Made by a program: the position numbers and the translations under genes
Notes under the pieces: generated by a model
What the model was told of the DNA's origin: nothing
Seen by the model: the letters and a program-made list of their open reading frames with translations, nothing else
Database searches by the model: none
Part shown: piece by piece, positions 36,011 to 52,330 of the stretch
Numbering within the stretch: the first letter of the stretch is position 1
Layout of the letters: each line of letters starts with the position of its first letter
NCBI GenBank assembly: GCA_037975125.1
Contig: CM075855.1
Coordinates: forward strand, 87,517,706 to 87,581,705
DNA: 64,000 bases
Reading direction: 5' to 3'
DNA from: Latrodectus hesperus
Taxonomy: Eukaryota > Arthropoda > Arachnida > Araneae > Theridiidae

Positions 36011-36640
36011 TTTTATCAAGGACGTCAATTCGAAAGCTAGCTGTTCCAGTCTCAATCCCATTTATTGGGGATTAAAAGAATTCGGACATCGCCTTACCAC
36101 CCACAAGCGAACGGGATGATATTGGAATTCAACAGGCCTCTCAAAACTGCTTTGAAAGTATATAACACGAACCAATGGTTTGTTGCTTTACCTACCATTT
36201 TATTGGATTTTCGAACAGCTTTTAAAGAATACATCTAAGCTACGACAGCAGACTTAGTCTACGGAACTACACTTCGAACTCTCAGGAAAAGTTTTTGTAC
36301 AGTCGGCACCCGAGTCTTCACATCAGCAGTTTGTAGAGGAATTGAAACTGTACTTTCGTGACATTCAACCAACGCCTGCTTCCTGACATGGAACTTAGTC
36401 CATTTTTATCCATCCACATCTGAAATTTTGCTCACACGTATTCTTACGACACTATGGAGTGAAAAAGCCTCTTCAAAATCCTTATGATGAACCTTTTAAA
36501 GTACTGAAAGAGGAATCACAAGACTTTTGATATTGACATAAATGGACGTAAATGTACCATCTCGTTAGACCCCTTAAATCAGCCTTTCTTTCAGTGTGCA
36601 TTCCTAAGAATTGTGTTGTTAGGATATTACTTCCACACAT
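36011..36640 (+). pseudogene. Ty3/gypsy integrase C-terminal remnant
   Basis: Frame 1 from 36011 reads GRQFES, a stop, then LLGIKRIRTSPYHPQANGMI, the end of the integrase catalytic core, followed by LKTALKVYNTNQWFVALPTI and LVYGTTLR. Stops lie at 36038-36040, 36236-36238 and 36359-36361. The trace continues in frame 2 (HPHLKFCSHVFLRHYGVKKP, the GPY/F-like region) and then frame 3 (DIDINGRKCTISLDPL), to about 36600. Gag, protease, reverse transcriptase and most of integrase are missing. It is an old, inert LTR-retrotransposon fragment. Confidence 0.85.
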
Positions 36641-36724
36641 ACGCAGCCTGTTATCATAGGTTCAGGACGACATGTTCATTTTCCTAATCATTTTCTTACA
36701 TAATGTAAAAAACTGTGGGGGGAT

Positions 36725-36950
36725 TGTATGGCAACACTACTCAATATTTAAAGTTTTTAAGCCAGTAGTAGCAACACGTTGAATATTAACGTGCTAACAA
36801 TATGAACGAGCAGCATTGTAATCGTTGGCAACATCTGTGATGGTTGAATGTTTTTCACGTCTTATTTTCTTATATTAATAAATACGTTGTTAAGTTTTAA
36901 CTAACTCGCTTAAATAACATACACGCAACCTCAAAGCTATTAATTCTCAA
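36725..36950 (+). mobile_element. Probable 3' LTR of the gypsy remnant
   Basis: A polypurine-like ACTGTGGGGGGAT ends just before TTGTATGGCAACACTACTC, a plausible LTR start (TG at 36726). An AATAAA lies within (about 36883). The likely end is the TTCTCAA at about 36943-36949. No 5' LTR is in the window, so the boundaries are tentative. Confidence 0.5.
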
Positions 36951-38108
36951 AATTTTATACTCCAGTTTGCAATGGCTGTTAATATAAATATGGGTAAACA
37001 AGATTTAATTTTAATTTTAGATAAATTAATAATTTCTTTAATTTTATAATAATGTTACTTTTTCACATATATTAAAAGATGAAAATTTAGCTCTTGGCAA
37101 TCAATCGTAAAAATCTTTACCTCATAGAGAACGAGTTAATCAAAAATATATAGAAATTATCTTTAAATGTTTAGTGGTGTAGTTTTCTAATGAATTCAAT
37201 AGTGAAAAAAAGTTCGCAATTTCAAATCGATAATCTATGCATAATTTTTAGAGTAATTTAAAAAAAAATTAAATCATTCTAATGTGCCAATTAAATATTT
37301 TAATATAAAACTTTGGGGTACTTTTCCATTTTTGGGTGCAAGCGATAAAGTCGCCAAAAATGATACAACCGGCACTTGAGGGAATATCTCAGCTGGTAAT
37401 CTTTTACTGCTACGTTTCCAAAACATGTGACGGCCTTTTACTGTCAACGACTTTATTTCGATTTTTTTTATCCATCATAATTTTATGCTATGTTGCTATA
37501 TAAACAAACTTAATGTTTTCATAAAATCTCTCTAGAAAAATTGGATTTTAAAAATATATCTTAAAAAATAATAATCGTAACCAATTCACATAAAAATATT
37601 TAAAAAAAATAATAAGCTTTTGAAATATGCATCACCCGATAAATTGTAATCTAATATAATAAGTAAATAAATTGAGGCTCTGGCACCCATCATTCCACGC
37701 ATGGCGTGAACACGAGATTAACAATTAAATAAATAAATTTAAAAACTTTTATGTATAAAACATTATTTAAAATTTTTTATGTGTATACTGTGTTGTTGCC
37801 AATTGGCGAGATTTGCACCGGTGAAATGGAGAAGTACCAACTTTGGTAATTTAACTTACTTTTATTACAGAAAAATATTTATTTACAATATAAGTAAACG
37901 TTTTCCACTCAAAGGAATTATAACATTTTAATTTAATAATCATTGCTTATTGTATGGAATTTTAAATTTATCCATAGCTATAAAATTTCGTAAAGTGACA
38001 GTAACATTTTATAACAACATTGCCATATTAATTTAATAATTTCAGTGATATATCATTCATACCATTTTTATATTTACTAAAGAGTCTAAACAGATTTTGA
38101 ACTCTTTA
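36951..38108. other. AT-rich stretch, nothing identified
   Basis: Small balanced patches (37310-37440, 37790-37860) include TTGGCGAGATTT-type motifs also seen near 8810, 39480 and 48710. No element can be delimited. Confidence 0.5.
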
Positions 38109-38334
<226 letters not shown>

Positions 38335-41300
38335 GTGTAATAATATCTCTTGGAATGTATTTTATCAGAACAGGCAGTACTGAAGAAAGGCAAATTCCAT
38401 TACAAGCTTATTTAATTCAATTAAAATTTAACACCAAATTTATGATTGAAATTCTCTTTGGGAAAATTTATTACTTAGTTTTATTACAGCAGCTGATAAT
38501 ACTGATGACCAATCAAAACGAAAGCCAAAATCTATGATTTTACTGAGAAAACTTTATTTGGCAGATAACACATTGTACAGAGATCAAGGATTGAAATAAC
38601 AACTTCTTGAGTACAGCTAGTAAGCATTGCGTACCACGTGTTTTCATGCATTATCCTCTTAAATTACGGCTGATGGTTAAGGATGAAAGTATTTTAGGTC
38701 CTCTGTCCTAATAGCATAGAGATGTAGAGTGGTGTGCTAGGTGTACCGACAGTACGTACTAGAGGGATGAAGGAATGAAGTCCAATATCATCAAAACTAT
38801 GACAAAAGTGCAAGACCAGTAGGGCAAAGCATAACGCAACATTTATCAATCTCTCACCATGGTGTCGTTTCTATTGTGACCATCGTGTTGTTGAAGTCAA
38901 ACAAGAAAGATTCACTAGTGAAAACAAGGTCGTTCTATTCCTTTGTTCATATCTATCATTCATCTCATTATTGAATACTCAAATCCCTTCCGTTTTGAGA
39001 AAAGAGTAAATGAAGCATTGGACATATTAGGGACATTTTACTCTGATGCAAAAGACTTTCATTGGTATAATTCATGATGTGGTTGAGTGATACATCATTG
39101 AACCAGCAGTAACTCAAAGAGGGGATTGCAGTCAATCTGTAAAGTTCACTTTTACATCCTACAACCTTTAATTACATTACATCATCACACTTGCTTGGTT
39201 TCTTCCAACATGATTGCTAACTTTTTTAAAGAAAAATCTAAATCTACAATTTCTCTAGAGTACTATTCTTTCTGGATCGAAGTCAGAAACTTGCACGAAA
39301 TATACTCGACGAAAAAGCTTAATTGGATGGCCTATACTTCAGAGTATCCCTCAAATTCTACCCAATTTAGAGTTTTAATGTTGGTGATGTTCGCTTATTT
39401 CTGGTTAGTCTATTATGTTTTCAGCGCCATCTTGTATCCTAAAATATATGCAAAGACAAGCTTGGCGGAAAAATTCAACAATTTTCGCCAAGGAGTACCC
39501 TAAAGTATATTTTTCTCGGCTTAGTTAATCAGATTACATAAAACAATTTATGAAAAAGCATAAAAAAGAAAGATCATTTTTCGGTTAGACTTTACTTGGG
39601 GGTGCCCTTTGAATTCTCGCCAAGTTTATCGCCAAGCTGGGAGATGTTGTTCTATTTATGGTAACCCTAAACGTTATTCTGAAATCCATTTATGATTTTG
39701 ATTGGTTTTCTTCTCAGGATAAATTTAAGCACTATCTGTAGGTGCTATTAGAGAACCCTATGTACCTCAAAGTGAGGATATTCCAGCAAAATAAAGAGAG
39801 TATATTTTTTCTTTTTTTATGTGCTTACTGCATTATTTTTGAAATTTCATTGTGTTTTGGAAACCATTACTGTTTGCACAGCGTTCCGCGCGAACTAGTT
39901 TGGCACCAAACAAAAATTGCCAAACTCGCCAAGGGGCACCCTCAAATATATTTTTACCCATTTTTCAAACCGGCAGTCACTTCTCTCTTTCAATAGCACT
40001 TGCTTATATCACTTTAGTCATTCATGATGTAAGAGCTGCGATACTAATAATTTGTTTCTCTCATTACTTTAATCACATGTGATAATATCACATGATTTGC
40101 ACTCATACTTCAAGATGTTGCATTTTGAGTGCCCAGCATTGAAGCGGTATAAGAACCGGATACCACTTGGTTAAGCGATAAATTTCAATTTCTGGTAATC
40201 TTGGAAACCCTATATTTGTATGGCTTTTGTGTAGCGGCAAGCTTGTTAGACACATCTTGGCACCTATCTTATCGTAAAGAAATCGCCAACGAATCAAAAA
40301 TTAACCGATGGTAAACTTTTACTGAAGATAATTTATCTTAAATGAATTATAAATTTTCCACAAAAACTGCATTTCAGGTGTTTTTGAAAAAATAACAATT
40401 TATATTCGAAAATATTGCATCACTGATTTTATCAAGTATCAGTGGTGAATTGTTGTTAATGTTAGTATATTTTTTAGAACAGGTATTCGCAATAAATTCC
40501 CGAATGTCTGCTTTTGCTGATGAAAGCATCTGAAATTTTTTACCAAAGCAAGAAAAAAAGTAGACATCCCAGATGAATTTTCATTTCATCAAATCATAAT
40601 GTAGCAACACTTAAGTTTATTAAGCTTTTGAATGAGAAGATTTTTATAGAAGTCAGGTATAGAAACCATAACTTTTGGAACATGAGAGCAACTTCTTCCC
40701 TTAGCAGAATTTTAGATTTTAGAAAATAATAATAAAGAAATAAATATATTTTTAAGACTTTTAATAGAAATTATAATTTTAGCAGGTAAACTAATACATT
40801 TATGTCACTTTGATGAGAAATAAAATTTATTTGGAAAAAAGTTTAAAATATTATGCTTTTTTGTTATCGTAATAAATTATAGCAATAATGAGTTCTAATT
40901 AATATCAGTAATATACTGATATATAGTAATAAAATCAAAAATCTATGAGGAACTGGATACATAAAAATTAGTTCCGAGAAATCGGAACGTATAAGCTGAA
41001 ATACTAAATAATATAAAGCCCAATTTTTTAAAAAAAACCTAAATATAATTAAATAAATGAATTATAATCATAATATACGGCCAAATTTTATAAAAGCAAA
41101 TATTAGGAGTTAGAAGTTTAATTGTTACAGTTTACATTTTTTTTTTACCAAAACTATTTTACTACTTTTTGTAAAATTAAATTTTCAAATATTTAAAACT
41201 AATTTCTATTAAATTTTATAAAATTACATTTAGAAGAAACTAAATTTTTCGTAGATGTTACTTATAAAGTAAAACATGAAAATTTGTTAAATCTGGTTGT

Positions 41301-42789
41301 CAGAATTTACTTTCGTATAATAAATATATTTTCTTATAAATTAAGCAAATTGCTTTTAAAAAAATGTGTTTATAAAATTATTATGAGCATAACTAAAAAT
41401 GCTTCTTTAAATTCAAGACATAACTATAATCAATAAATTACTTTTATTAATTAACGAAATTATAATTAAACTAATTAAATTTCCAAGACGTCTTAGTAAG
41501 CATTGTAAAACGTAATCAGAATAAAAATTTTAAGAAGATTAGAAAAGTTAAATAATTAAAAATATCTATTAATTATCTTGATTAAAATTTATGATAAAAT
41601 TAACTTCATGTAAATTAATAAAGTTTTGAAAATGATCCTTTCACTCTCAAAAAATAATAAATATTTCATGGAAATTATTTAGATTATTAACTTTAATTTA
41701 TAAATTCACAAGAAATTCTAGCATATTTCTTATTAGTTATATAGTTATTACAAGATTTCCTTTTAAATTAAAATTTGAAATTTTATTTAATGCCCTTTTT
41801 TGTAATTTTTAAAAATATCGATATAATGCATTTTAAAAAAGGACAAGATGAATTTACTATATTAATAGGTATACATTTTTAATCTAAATATTAATAATAA
41901 TTTTATTTTGCAATTAACTTAGAACACGAATTTATTATTACAACTATTTGGTATTTTATTAATTTTGCGGAGTTTATAATTTAAACTATTTTAGATAAAT
42001 ATTTAAGCACTAATGCAATATGTATATGTATGTAATGAAAAAACAATTTCTTCTACGAATTCTGCTTTATTTATAAAGTAAATATTTCTAGAGTGGTAAA
42101 AAATATGTTCATCGCAAATACATTAGTTAAGTTAAATTATTGAAAAATAAAAGTTGTTTGCTAACTAAACAAATCTATATTCATTATTTGTATGCAATTT
42201 TCCATGAGTAAATAAATTATAAAGTGTTTTAGCGTATGAATATAAATATTTGACAAAGTTTGAAGAATTGTTTTTTATACAAATTTTCTTCACACATTAA
42301 TTGTAAATTCATTATAAAATAAGTGGAAGAATGTTATCTCTGCAAATGAATACAGACCGAAATATTTAATTGGGTTGTAAATATCAAACGTTCATATTCT
42401 ATAGTTATTTTAAACATGATAAAATGATTATGAAATGATCTATAAATATATTTACTTAATTTATGTAAGTATGTAAATTTTACTTTTAGTAAGAATAGTT
42501 TTCTAAAGTTTGAAAGAAACTTTATGAATGAAAGTGCTTAAACATTGAAATGAATTTGATTGAAAAATGATAGTTTGACCCAGTATGATATCCAAAGTAA
42601 GCCATAATCGATATTTATTTTAATCTTTTTGTAAATACTCAGATTTCGGATAAGAAATAAACATCCATTGTCAAACAAATGTATGTCAAACATTAATGGA
42701 GGGATATTTGATTGAATGTAATTGACAACGAACCAGCCAAACCTGTTATAAGCCTTTTTTGTATCCACTATTTAAAATTTTCCAGTGGA
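38335..42789. other. Unassigned region; repeat-like motifs, no gene recognised
   Basis: The part 38560-40300 is more balanced. It has a 125-codon frame (39126-39503; hydrophobic stretch MLVMFAYFWLVYYVFSAILY) and several TTGGCG/CGCCAA motifs, including CGCCAAGGAGTACCCT at 39488 and CGCCAAGGGGCACCCT at 39928. These suggest repeat fragments. From 40310 to 42530 the DNA is strongly A/T-rich and empty. Confidence 0.45.
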
Positions 42790-43945
42790 CTCCATCCATA
42801 CTGGTAAAGCTCTTCTTCATTCAGGAGCAGAGAGGTCTGCTGGTGTCAACGTAAACGTAAAATTTCCTTCTAATAAGAATTTTAATAACAGGTGGGACAG
42901 TGACAAAGCAATTTTGAAATCCTGAAAATAATAAGTTATATTTGGAATCAAAAACAGGGAGTGGTGTCATCTGGACTGCTAAATTTGGATATTGACTCTG
43001 ATATTGGCATTCAGTCGAGATGACGTCTTGAACAACGAGCTTTTGCTGTGAAACAAAGAAGAACTCCCAACAGACCAACATAGAGTTCCTGAGATTTTGC
43101 TTGAAAGATCGTCACCGCAGATTACTCCTCACAAAGCTAATGATTCATCTCAACAAACGAGGATTAGAACTTTGTCAGGATTTAGGCCACACTTCCACAG
43201 ACGATATAGAAGATTCCACAGACGATTCAGAAAATTATTCTTAAAGTTAACTTTCTTCCACAATTAATAATGGTGTATAAATTTTTTTATAGGTACTTAA
43301 TGAAATTTATTAACTATATGTTCCGAACTGTTTGGACTTTTCGAACATTATGAGCCCGCTTTAGAACTTTAAAAACTTTTTGAATCCTATTCCCTTTTAG
43401 TACCTTAGAAACCTTTTAAATAATTTATTTTGAGCCTAAAATGCTTTTAAAAGCTAAAGTACTTATTAAACTTGTATAAGCTGCCTGCCTGTATATAGTT
43501 ATCAACTTTCGTTTCATGCTATTTTTTTCCTTTTCATAATTAAGTGTTCATACTATTTATAATCTTGCTTTCAATGTATATAATGTTTTTATTGCCATCA
43601 TTACCCTAGAAATTGTTAACTGTCTTTCCATTGATTGAAAATTGTTTCTCCATTGTTTGTTGTATATGTCATGTTATATTTTATTTTTAGCTCAGAGAAA
43701 ATAATTAATGCTATTGCCTGATGTTCAACAGAGCTTAAAGCCCCTTAAAATGTTTTGTAACTTCTTGCTACCAATTTGTAAGTTCAATTTCTTTCCCTTG
43801 TTAAATGCCACGATGGTGGGGCCCTCACGGACCTCGTAGAGGTGTGGAGCATACTAGGTGTTGGGGAGACGGCACCCGTTAACCTTAAGGTACAGTCAGG
43901 GGTCTCCCCACACAGTTATGTATGTATGTATGTGAAGGTGCTTCA
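42790..43945 (+). other. Possible unclassified retroelement 3' region with (TATG)n tail
   Basis: Balanced segments at 42790-43250 and 43795-43945 are joined by A/T-rich DNA. The right end reads ACAGTTATGTATGTATGTAT, a short tetranucleotide tail like those of some LINEs. An arginine-rich stretch (FRPHFHRRYRRFHRRFRKLF) is encoded at about 43177-43240. No domain identifies the element; this is a weak guess. Confidence 0.25.
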
Positions 43946-44096
43946 CAAAAAACAACGACAGCTGCTTGGCTGTGCAGCAGCGTATATTTCTTTCTCATTA
44001 AAATCGTCCGCGTTTTGCCTCCGTTCCGTCAGCGTATGCATTAAAATTGTGGTTATTGAGCTTTGGCGGAGAGGGTCATGTGATGCGAAAGAGGGG

Positions 44097-44375
44097 TGTT
44101 GTTGTTGCATCTGCATGCTTCCCTCTACCTTGCCCTTAATTGGATTCTACTAGTTAGATAGTGGCACCCGAGTGATTTTGAAGCAGGGAACAAGCACAAG
44201 ACCTCCAATAATTTTCCTGCCACCCCCAGAGGAATCATTCTACTTGGAAGACATTGCAACCACACCTAGTTTTAATGTGCCCCAGTAGTCTTTAGCGAAC
44301 ATGATGGATCTTCGATTAAGCTGGGATTCGAACCCACTCACTTCCGATCATGAGAACGACGGCCAAAAAGGCCAC
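44097..44375 (-). mobile_element. tRNA-derived SINE (S4) with CAA tail
   Basis: On the minus strand a B box GGTTCGAATCC lies at 44328-44338, and the element ends in GCAACAACAAC at 44097. The body contains GGTTGCAATGTCTTCCAAGT, whose equivalent is repeated at 45165-45200. The A box is not convincing. No clear target duplication is visible. Confidence 0.6.
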
Positions 44376-44603
44376 CGCAGCTCCAGAAAGAAGGGTGGAG
44401 ACGCGAAACGTGTGTGCGCAGCAGGGAATGCTGCAAGAGTGGAAGAAGCCTTCAGAAGAAGATTTAGGTTTTGTGCATGCTCTGCAACTTGGCATGTGGG
44501 ATTGCAGCGTACGCTTAGAATAATGTACAATGAACTGCAGAATAAATCATATTAATACAGATAATGCAATAACATTTTCTGGCTTTCCATGTTATTTTAG
44601 CGC

Positions 44604-44780
44604 GTGTTTTCTTCTTTTGGGGTTGTTTGAAATATGAGATCTTGCTGTGGGATCCACCACACACCGCCCAGGAGCTGAAAGAGCAAATTCGTGAGGAACT
44701 TAATCGAATTTGAGTGCCAGTTCTGCGAAATGTGACTTCCGTAAAAGATTTGAAATATGTCAAAGAAAAGTAGTGCCAAA
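44604..44780 (+). pseudogene. C-terminus of a mariner-type transposase
   Basis: One frame reads VFFFWGCLKYEILLWDPPHT, then AQELKEQIREELNRI, a TGA, and VPVLRNVTS. The FF-x-WG motif followed by a proline-rich turn and an amphipathic helix is typical of the end of Tc1/mariner transposases of the DFFLWG type, where the catalytic Asp precedes FFLWG. That Asp is replaced or lost here (VFFFWG). No TIRs were recognised around it. Confidence 0.55.
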
Positions 44781-45117
44781 TGTGTGATGTCATTTTCAAG
44801 TGATGGACATTTTATATTGTGACACTTCTGCCCAAAATGCGCTAGTTGTTCAGAGACATTCCTCACAAATTGTAAGCATTGTAAATTCATGCGTTGTAAA
44901 GCATTGTAATTATTTTAAGGAATAAATTTATATCGCTAGTGGAGGTTTCAGAATCACTCTTTTCACTGCCGCACCTGTTAGATAGTGTGGTGCAATCAAA
45001 AATATCCAGAGAGGCGGCCTGAAAACTCCCAAGTCATCACATTGACAGCTGTGCCTGTTAAAGATAGAAATACAACAGCTGTATTGCTGCACTAGTATAA
45101 TTTTCTGTACCTAGTCC

Positions 45118-45217
45118 TGAGTTGGGCTCTACCAGTACGGTAGGAACAGTCGGGTGGGGCCTTCTGTGGTATCATTTCACTTGGAGGACATTGCGACCAA
45201 GCCCAGCTCTATTTAAC
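45118..45217 (-). mobile_element. SINE S4 fragment next to a (TA)n tract
   Basis: TCATTTCACTTGGAGGACAT at 45172-45191, continuing TGCGACCAAGCC, matches TCATTCTACTTGGAAGACAT in the S4 copy above, same orientation. The match stops at the (TA)n tract. Confidence 0.5.
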
Positions 45218-45219
45218 AG

Positions 45220-45324
<105 letters not shown>

Positions 45325-45336
45325 TAATGCAAATTT

Positions 45337-45376
45337 AGCTTTCGGAAACATTTGACTTCACATGTTTCCGAAAGCT
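45337..45376. repeat. Perfect 15 bp hairpin
   Basis: AGCTTTCGGAAACAT (45337-45351) and ATGTTTCCGAAAGCT (45362-45376) pair perfectly around a 10 nt loop, 15 bp from the (TA)n tract. Confidence 0.9.
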
Positions 45377-45379
45377 ATC

Positions 45380-46825
45380 TGGGAATTTACTTTTCAGAAA
45401 TTTGATATCTTTTAAGTTAATTTATAACAGAACATTGATACTTCTTTACAGGAAATAACATTGAAAATCTATAAGTATATTTGTGCAATGAATAAATTAA
45501 GGTACATGCATTTTATGTTAAAGGAGAAAAGTAATGAAAACTTATAATTAATAGGAATAGAAAGAACTTGATGAATTATCGTAATTTTTTCTACAAGTAA
45601 ACTAAGGAAAACCATTTTGTACTGTAAAAAATTAAAAGTAATAAAACTGGTATTTAATAGATAGGTTTACTGTTATGAAGCTAAAGTACATGTTTAAAAG
45701 AAGAATTAAATTATTAAACTTAACAATTAAAAAAACAACAGTTCTTAAAATAAATTAAATAATTTAAATTTCTGTTTACTATTAATAAATTTGAGTGTAT
45801 GTATTTCATATCTTGGGAAATTATTGAAATTTCTTTTTCTTGATGCAAGATTTTCTTAAAAGTGTGATTCCTGACAAAAGTACTCATGCATAAAATTAAT
45901 CTATTTAACTCTTCTTGAATTGCTGTACATTTAACTAACAAAGATATTTTAATAGTATTGATGTGATAAATGCCTTTTTGATAAATAAATTTGTTATTAA
46001 GAGCTAATTTCCTCGTTATAAAAGAAGCCTTAAAATACAGTCATCAAAATATAGAAATAAAAAGAATCCATAAAAAATTACTTCCGTATTGAAGAATTTC
46101 TTCCGTTGAATTGTATTTGAACTGTGGCTTCAGCTTAATCTATTTTTAACAAACTATGTTTTAGGAAATGTGTTGCAATATATTTGATTTTTATACCCTT
46201 TTTCAAATTGATTTCATTTAATCGACTTCATACTAGAAAGTATTTCGTGCTAATAAAATCCATAAGATATATTTTTTTCTCCTTTATTAATAAAAGTAAA
46301 CATTTTATTTTAAATTATTTTATTTTATTACGTATTTTATTTTGTACTTATAACTATTTGATGCTAATAAATTCAACAAAGCAGTTTTTCTTTGTCTTTT
46401 ATCAATAAAATAAGCATTTTATTTTTAAACACGTATTCGTGATTTTTTTTTACCTTACCTAAGAAATTTTAAATTCACAGTTATTTTTAAATTCAGTTTC
46501 TTCAACTATTTCAGAATTGTTTTAGTTATTCCTGTACATCAAATTTAAATGCTATTTACATTATTACGAAAATGGTTGGTTTTGAAAAAATAATTTTAAA
46601 AAGAATTGATTAACAGAATATTTTAACACAGAGTTCTTCAATTCATTAAGCGATGAAATTCTAGGTTATATTTAAAAATTTTAAGATTTTTACAGTTTTA
46701 CATGTAATATTACTCATTTTTCCATTATTTTAATTAACAATGTTTTTTTAATATTTAATGCAACTAATGTTTAACGGGAAAATTAAAAACTATGTAAATG
46801 TGCACTCAAGGATCAAATCAAATAT
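45380..46825. other. AT-rich stretch, nothing identified
   Basis: Frame-poor A/T-rich DNA, with no recognisable repeats. Confidence 0.6.
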
Positions 46826-46833
46826 TTATTTAT

Positions 46834-47078
46834 GGCAACGATGCCATATAATAAAGGATGTAAAATTCTGAGTTTGATTTTTTTTGGCGGATTTTCATAT
46901 GCATGTCACAATCTAAATTAACATAACGTCATAAACATGAAGGTCTACAAGAATTATGCAGACAATTCTATTTTGTCAATCCTAGTATTTAAGTCAGAGC
47001 GCACATCATCTTGGCAACATCTCTTCATCACCAAACAAATTCAGAATTGAACATCCTGGATTATAAGGCATCAGTGCT
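46834..47078 (-). mobile_element. MITE-like element M1, copy 2 (inverted, diverged)
   Basis: The ends GGCAACGATGCCATATAATA and TTATAAGGCATCAGTGCT are imperfect inverted repeats that match the other M1 copies. The interior matches in reverse, with AATCCTAGTATTTAAGTCA against TGACGTAAATACTAG. It is the most diverged copy. No exact target duplication is seen. Confidence 0.7.
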
Positions 47079-47269
47079 ATATTTTTATTATATAGAAAGA
47101 GCGGATAAAATACGCAATTTTTTCATTTTTTAAATATAATATTTAGTTCAAAGTTCACCTGCACAATTAGTACTTTAAAAATTTATTTAATTCATAAAAA
47201 TGTCTTTTCAGAAATTATGTGACATTGCATGACCTTTTAGTAAAATTAAAAAGTGATACTAAACATCAC

Positions 47270-47415
47270 TACTGTTATTCATCATCCCCTTGAACAGCAG
47301 AGCAGGATCCGTTCCATAAGCACATTTGCCCTAAACAAGTCCATTACCAGTTAAGAATCCTGTACCAGGTCCTGCTTGGTGAGCCCCAGACAAGAAACAA
47401 AATGTGTACCAATAA
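47270..47415 (-). mobile_element. LINE family L C-terminal fragment
   Basis: The minus strand reads CLGLTKQDLVQDS, a stop, then LVMDLFRANVLMERILLCCS. It parallels LGLSGRDLMEDPLMVLDFF of the copy at 30280-30347. Only the end of the ORF and a short UTR (to about 47270) are present. Confidence 0.6.
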
Positions 47416-47825
47416 CTAACCCTTAAGAGTAGTTAATCCTAAAGTAATGATCGGATGTATCGCCTTAAAAATAATTTCTTAATATTAGAGTTACAGTATG
47501 TATGTAAAAAAGTTGTCCTCTCGAATATGAAGCTAAATTTTAACTTTTAATTCCGAAAAAACAAAGATATTTCAAAGAGTAGTTTAGAAAAGCAATCATG
47601 ATTAATTATTTTGTTCAACATTATGTTTCATCATATTTGATGTGGTAGAATAACTCGACTCTTGTGATATCGAACGGAAAATTTACAGAGGGGATATCAA
47701 ATGACAGATAAAAATACTTTAATAATATTGATATGATTAATTTAGATACAAGAGAAATTTGTTGATTTTGAATACAAACATCAATTAATTAAATGAAACA
47801 GAGAATATTCATTATTAAAATAAAA
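47416..47825. other. AT-rich stretch, nothing identified
   Basis: No structure seen. Confidence 0.55.
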
Positions 47826-48115
47826 TGTTGCTGTTATTTATGACACTTGGAGAAGTCAAGATCACTCTGCCGATGGCTATACCAATTTAAGTACATACGA
47901 TCCGTCTTTCGTTTAACCAGAGTACCACGAAAGTGAAAGTATGACTTTGCTCCAAGAATCCTTCAATAGATGACGCCACCAGAGGATCAATTCCTTTAAT
48001 TTTGAAATTGACCTGGATTGAGAAGTAATTTTCTCCAGACCATTATACGCATAGTAACTGCCACATGATCAACCGCAGGATCATTCCCCAGATTTAAGGA
48101 TCACGTATATTTAAA
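47826..48115 (-). mobile_element. SINE S1, 5'-truncated copy
   Basis: Matches the body of the SINE at 14658-15035: GAAAGTATGACTTTGCTC against GAAAGTATGATTTCGCTC, CACCAGAGGATC, and AATTTTCTCCAGACCATTA in both. The tRNA head is missing. The tail is reduced to AACAGCAAC near 47826. Confidence 0.78.
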
Positions 48116-48119
48116 ATGA

Positions 48120-48650
48120 TAATAATATATCATTAACAGTATTTATTAAAATATCATATTTTACGAAATTATAAGTCAAAATAATTTGTAAATTCTATGG
48201 TAGAATTTATTTAACTGATTATAATTATTTTTCTTCCTCCAGTGTGTCAATAAAACTCAGTACTAAGCATGCTTGGTGACTAAACACTATTTGTTTCGCG
48301 TTAGGCTAACTGCCTAACTGCCTTCGTACTTCATGGCCATGTACTTATGGATCAGGTAAACAGATATATTCATTAAAGGCCTTGGAAGGAGCTGTCGTAC
48401 CACTGAGAGAGAGTTTATAAAAATTATAATTATTACCCTTTTATATTTTTAAAGATCTATACGATAAAAATTATTTGCTTTATAATAAATTAGTTCACTC
48501 CATTGCCAATTTTTGCTTATGATATTTTGTATAAAGATCTAGTCAGAAAACAAGTTTAGGTCCATAATATTAATTAACATCAATATATGATACTATCTTA
48601 TCTAATTTTAAGACTACAGATATTAAGAAATGTAGCATATGATCTATTTA
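48120..48650. other. AT-rich stretch, nothing identified
   Basis: A balanced patch at 48240-48420 has no recognisable content. Confidence 0.5.
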
Positions 48651-48654
48651 AAGA

Positions 48655-48745
48655 TATAAGTATGGTATATCATCCCAAGAGGTAATCAAAACAAAGGACA
48701 TTAGATTTGGCGAGAAATCTTTTGGGATGATATACCATACTTATA
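48655..48745. repeat. 27 bp inverted repeat around a 37 nt loop
   Basis: Arms 48655-48681 (TATAAGTATGGTATATCATC then CCAAGAG) and 48719-48745 are complementary with one mismatch. The right arm and loop (TTTGGCGAGAAATC) match the repeat at 8809-8844, so the hairpin is an end of repeat R3 or a local inversion of it. Confidence 0.88.
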
Positions 48746-48870
48746 TCGTAGGGTTGCCAATTTGAGTTTTTGTTGCTTTTCAGATTTTTTTGTGGTTAAG
48801 TTTGCTTTTTTCTCGTTTTTTACGTCATTTTTGCATCCCATACATGGTTTTTTTAAGTGGCAACAGTGTT
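48746..48870 (+). repeat. Interspersed repeat R3, copy 2
   Basis: The T-rich, weakly coding-like tract continues the match to the reverse complement of 8640-8810. Overlapping frames of about 90-100 codons on both strands (48701-49037) have biased composition and no domain. Confidence 0.35.
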
Positions 48871-52230
<3,360 letters not shown>

Positions 52231-52330
52231 CTACATATATACATATGGGTGTGTTTGCATATTACATAATTTTAGTTATAATAAAAGGCCTTACAGAGTT
52301 TTATTTATAGATTTTCTTAAAACTTTTAGT

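Noticed and set aside
38640..38800. Integrase zinc-finger remnant (frame reading HRDVEWCARC)
   Set aside because: The resemblance is only a few residues, with stops on both sides and no adjoining retroelement domain.
39126..39503. 125-codon frame with a hydrophobic segment as a membrane-protein gene
   Set aside because: There is no recognisable family. The end of the frame lies in TTGGCG/CGCCAA motifs that recur nearby, so repeat DNA is more likely.
42821..43081. 86-codon minus-strand frame as a host gene
   Set aside because: No domain, no start context or splice sites, and a neighbourhood that looks like a retroelement 3' region.
45337..45376. Rho-independent terminator
   Set aside because: The 15 bp stem is perfect, but this is eukaryotic repeat-rich DNA with no U-run or upstream gene.
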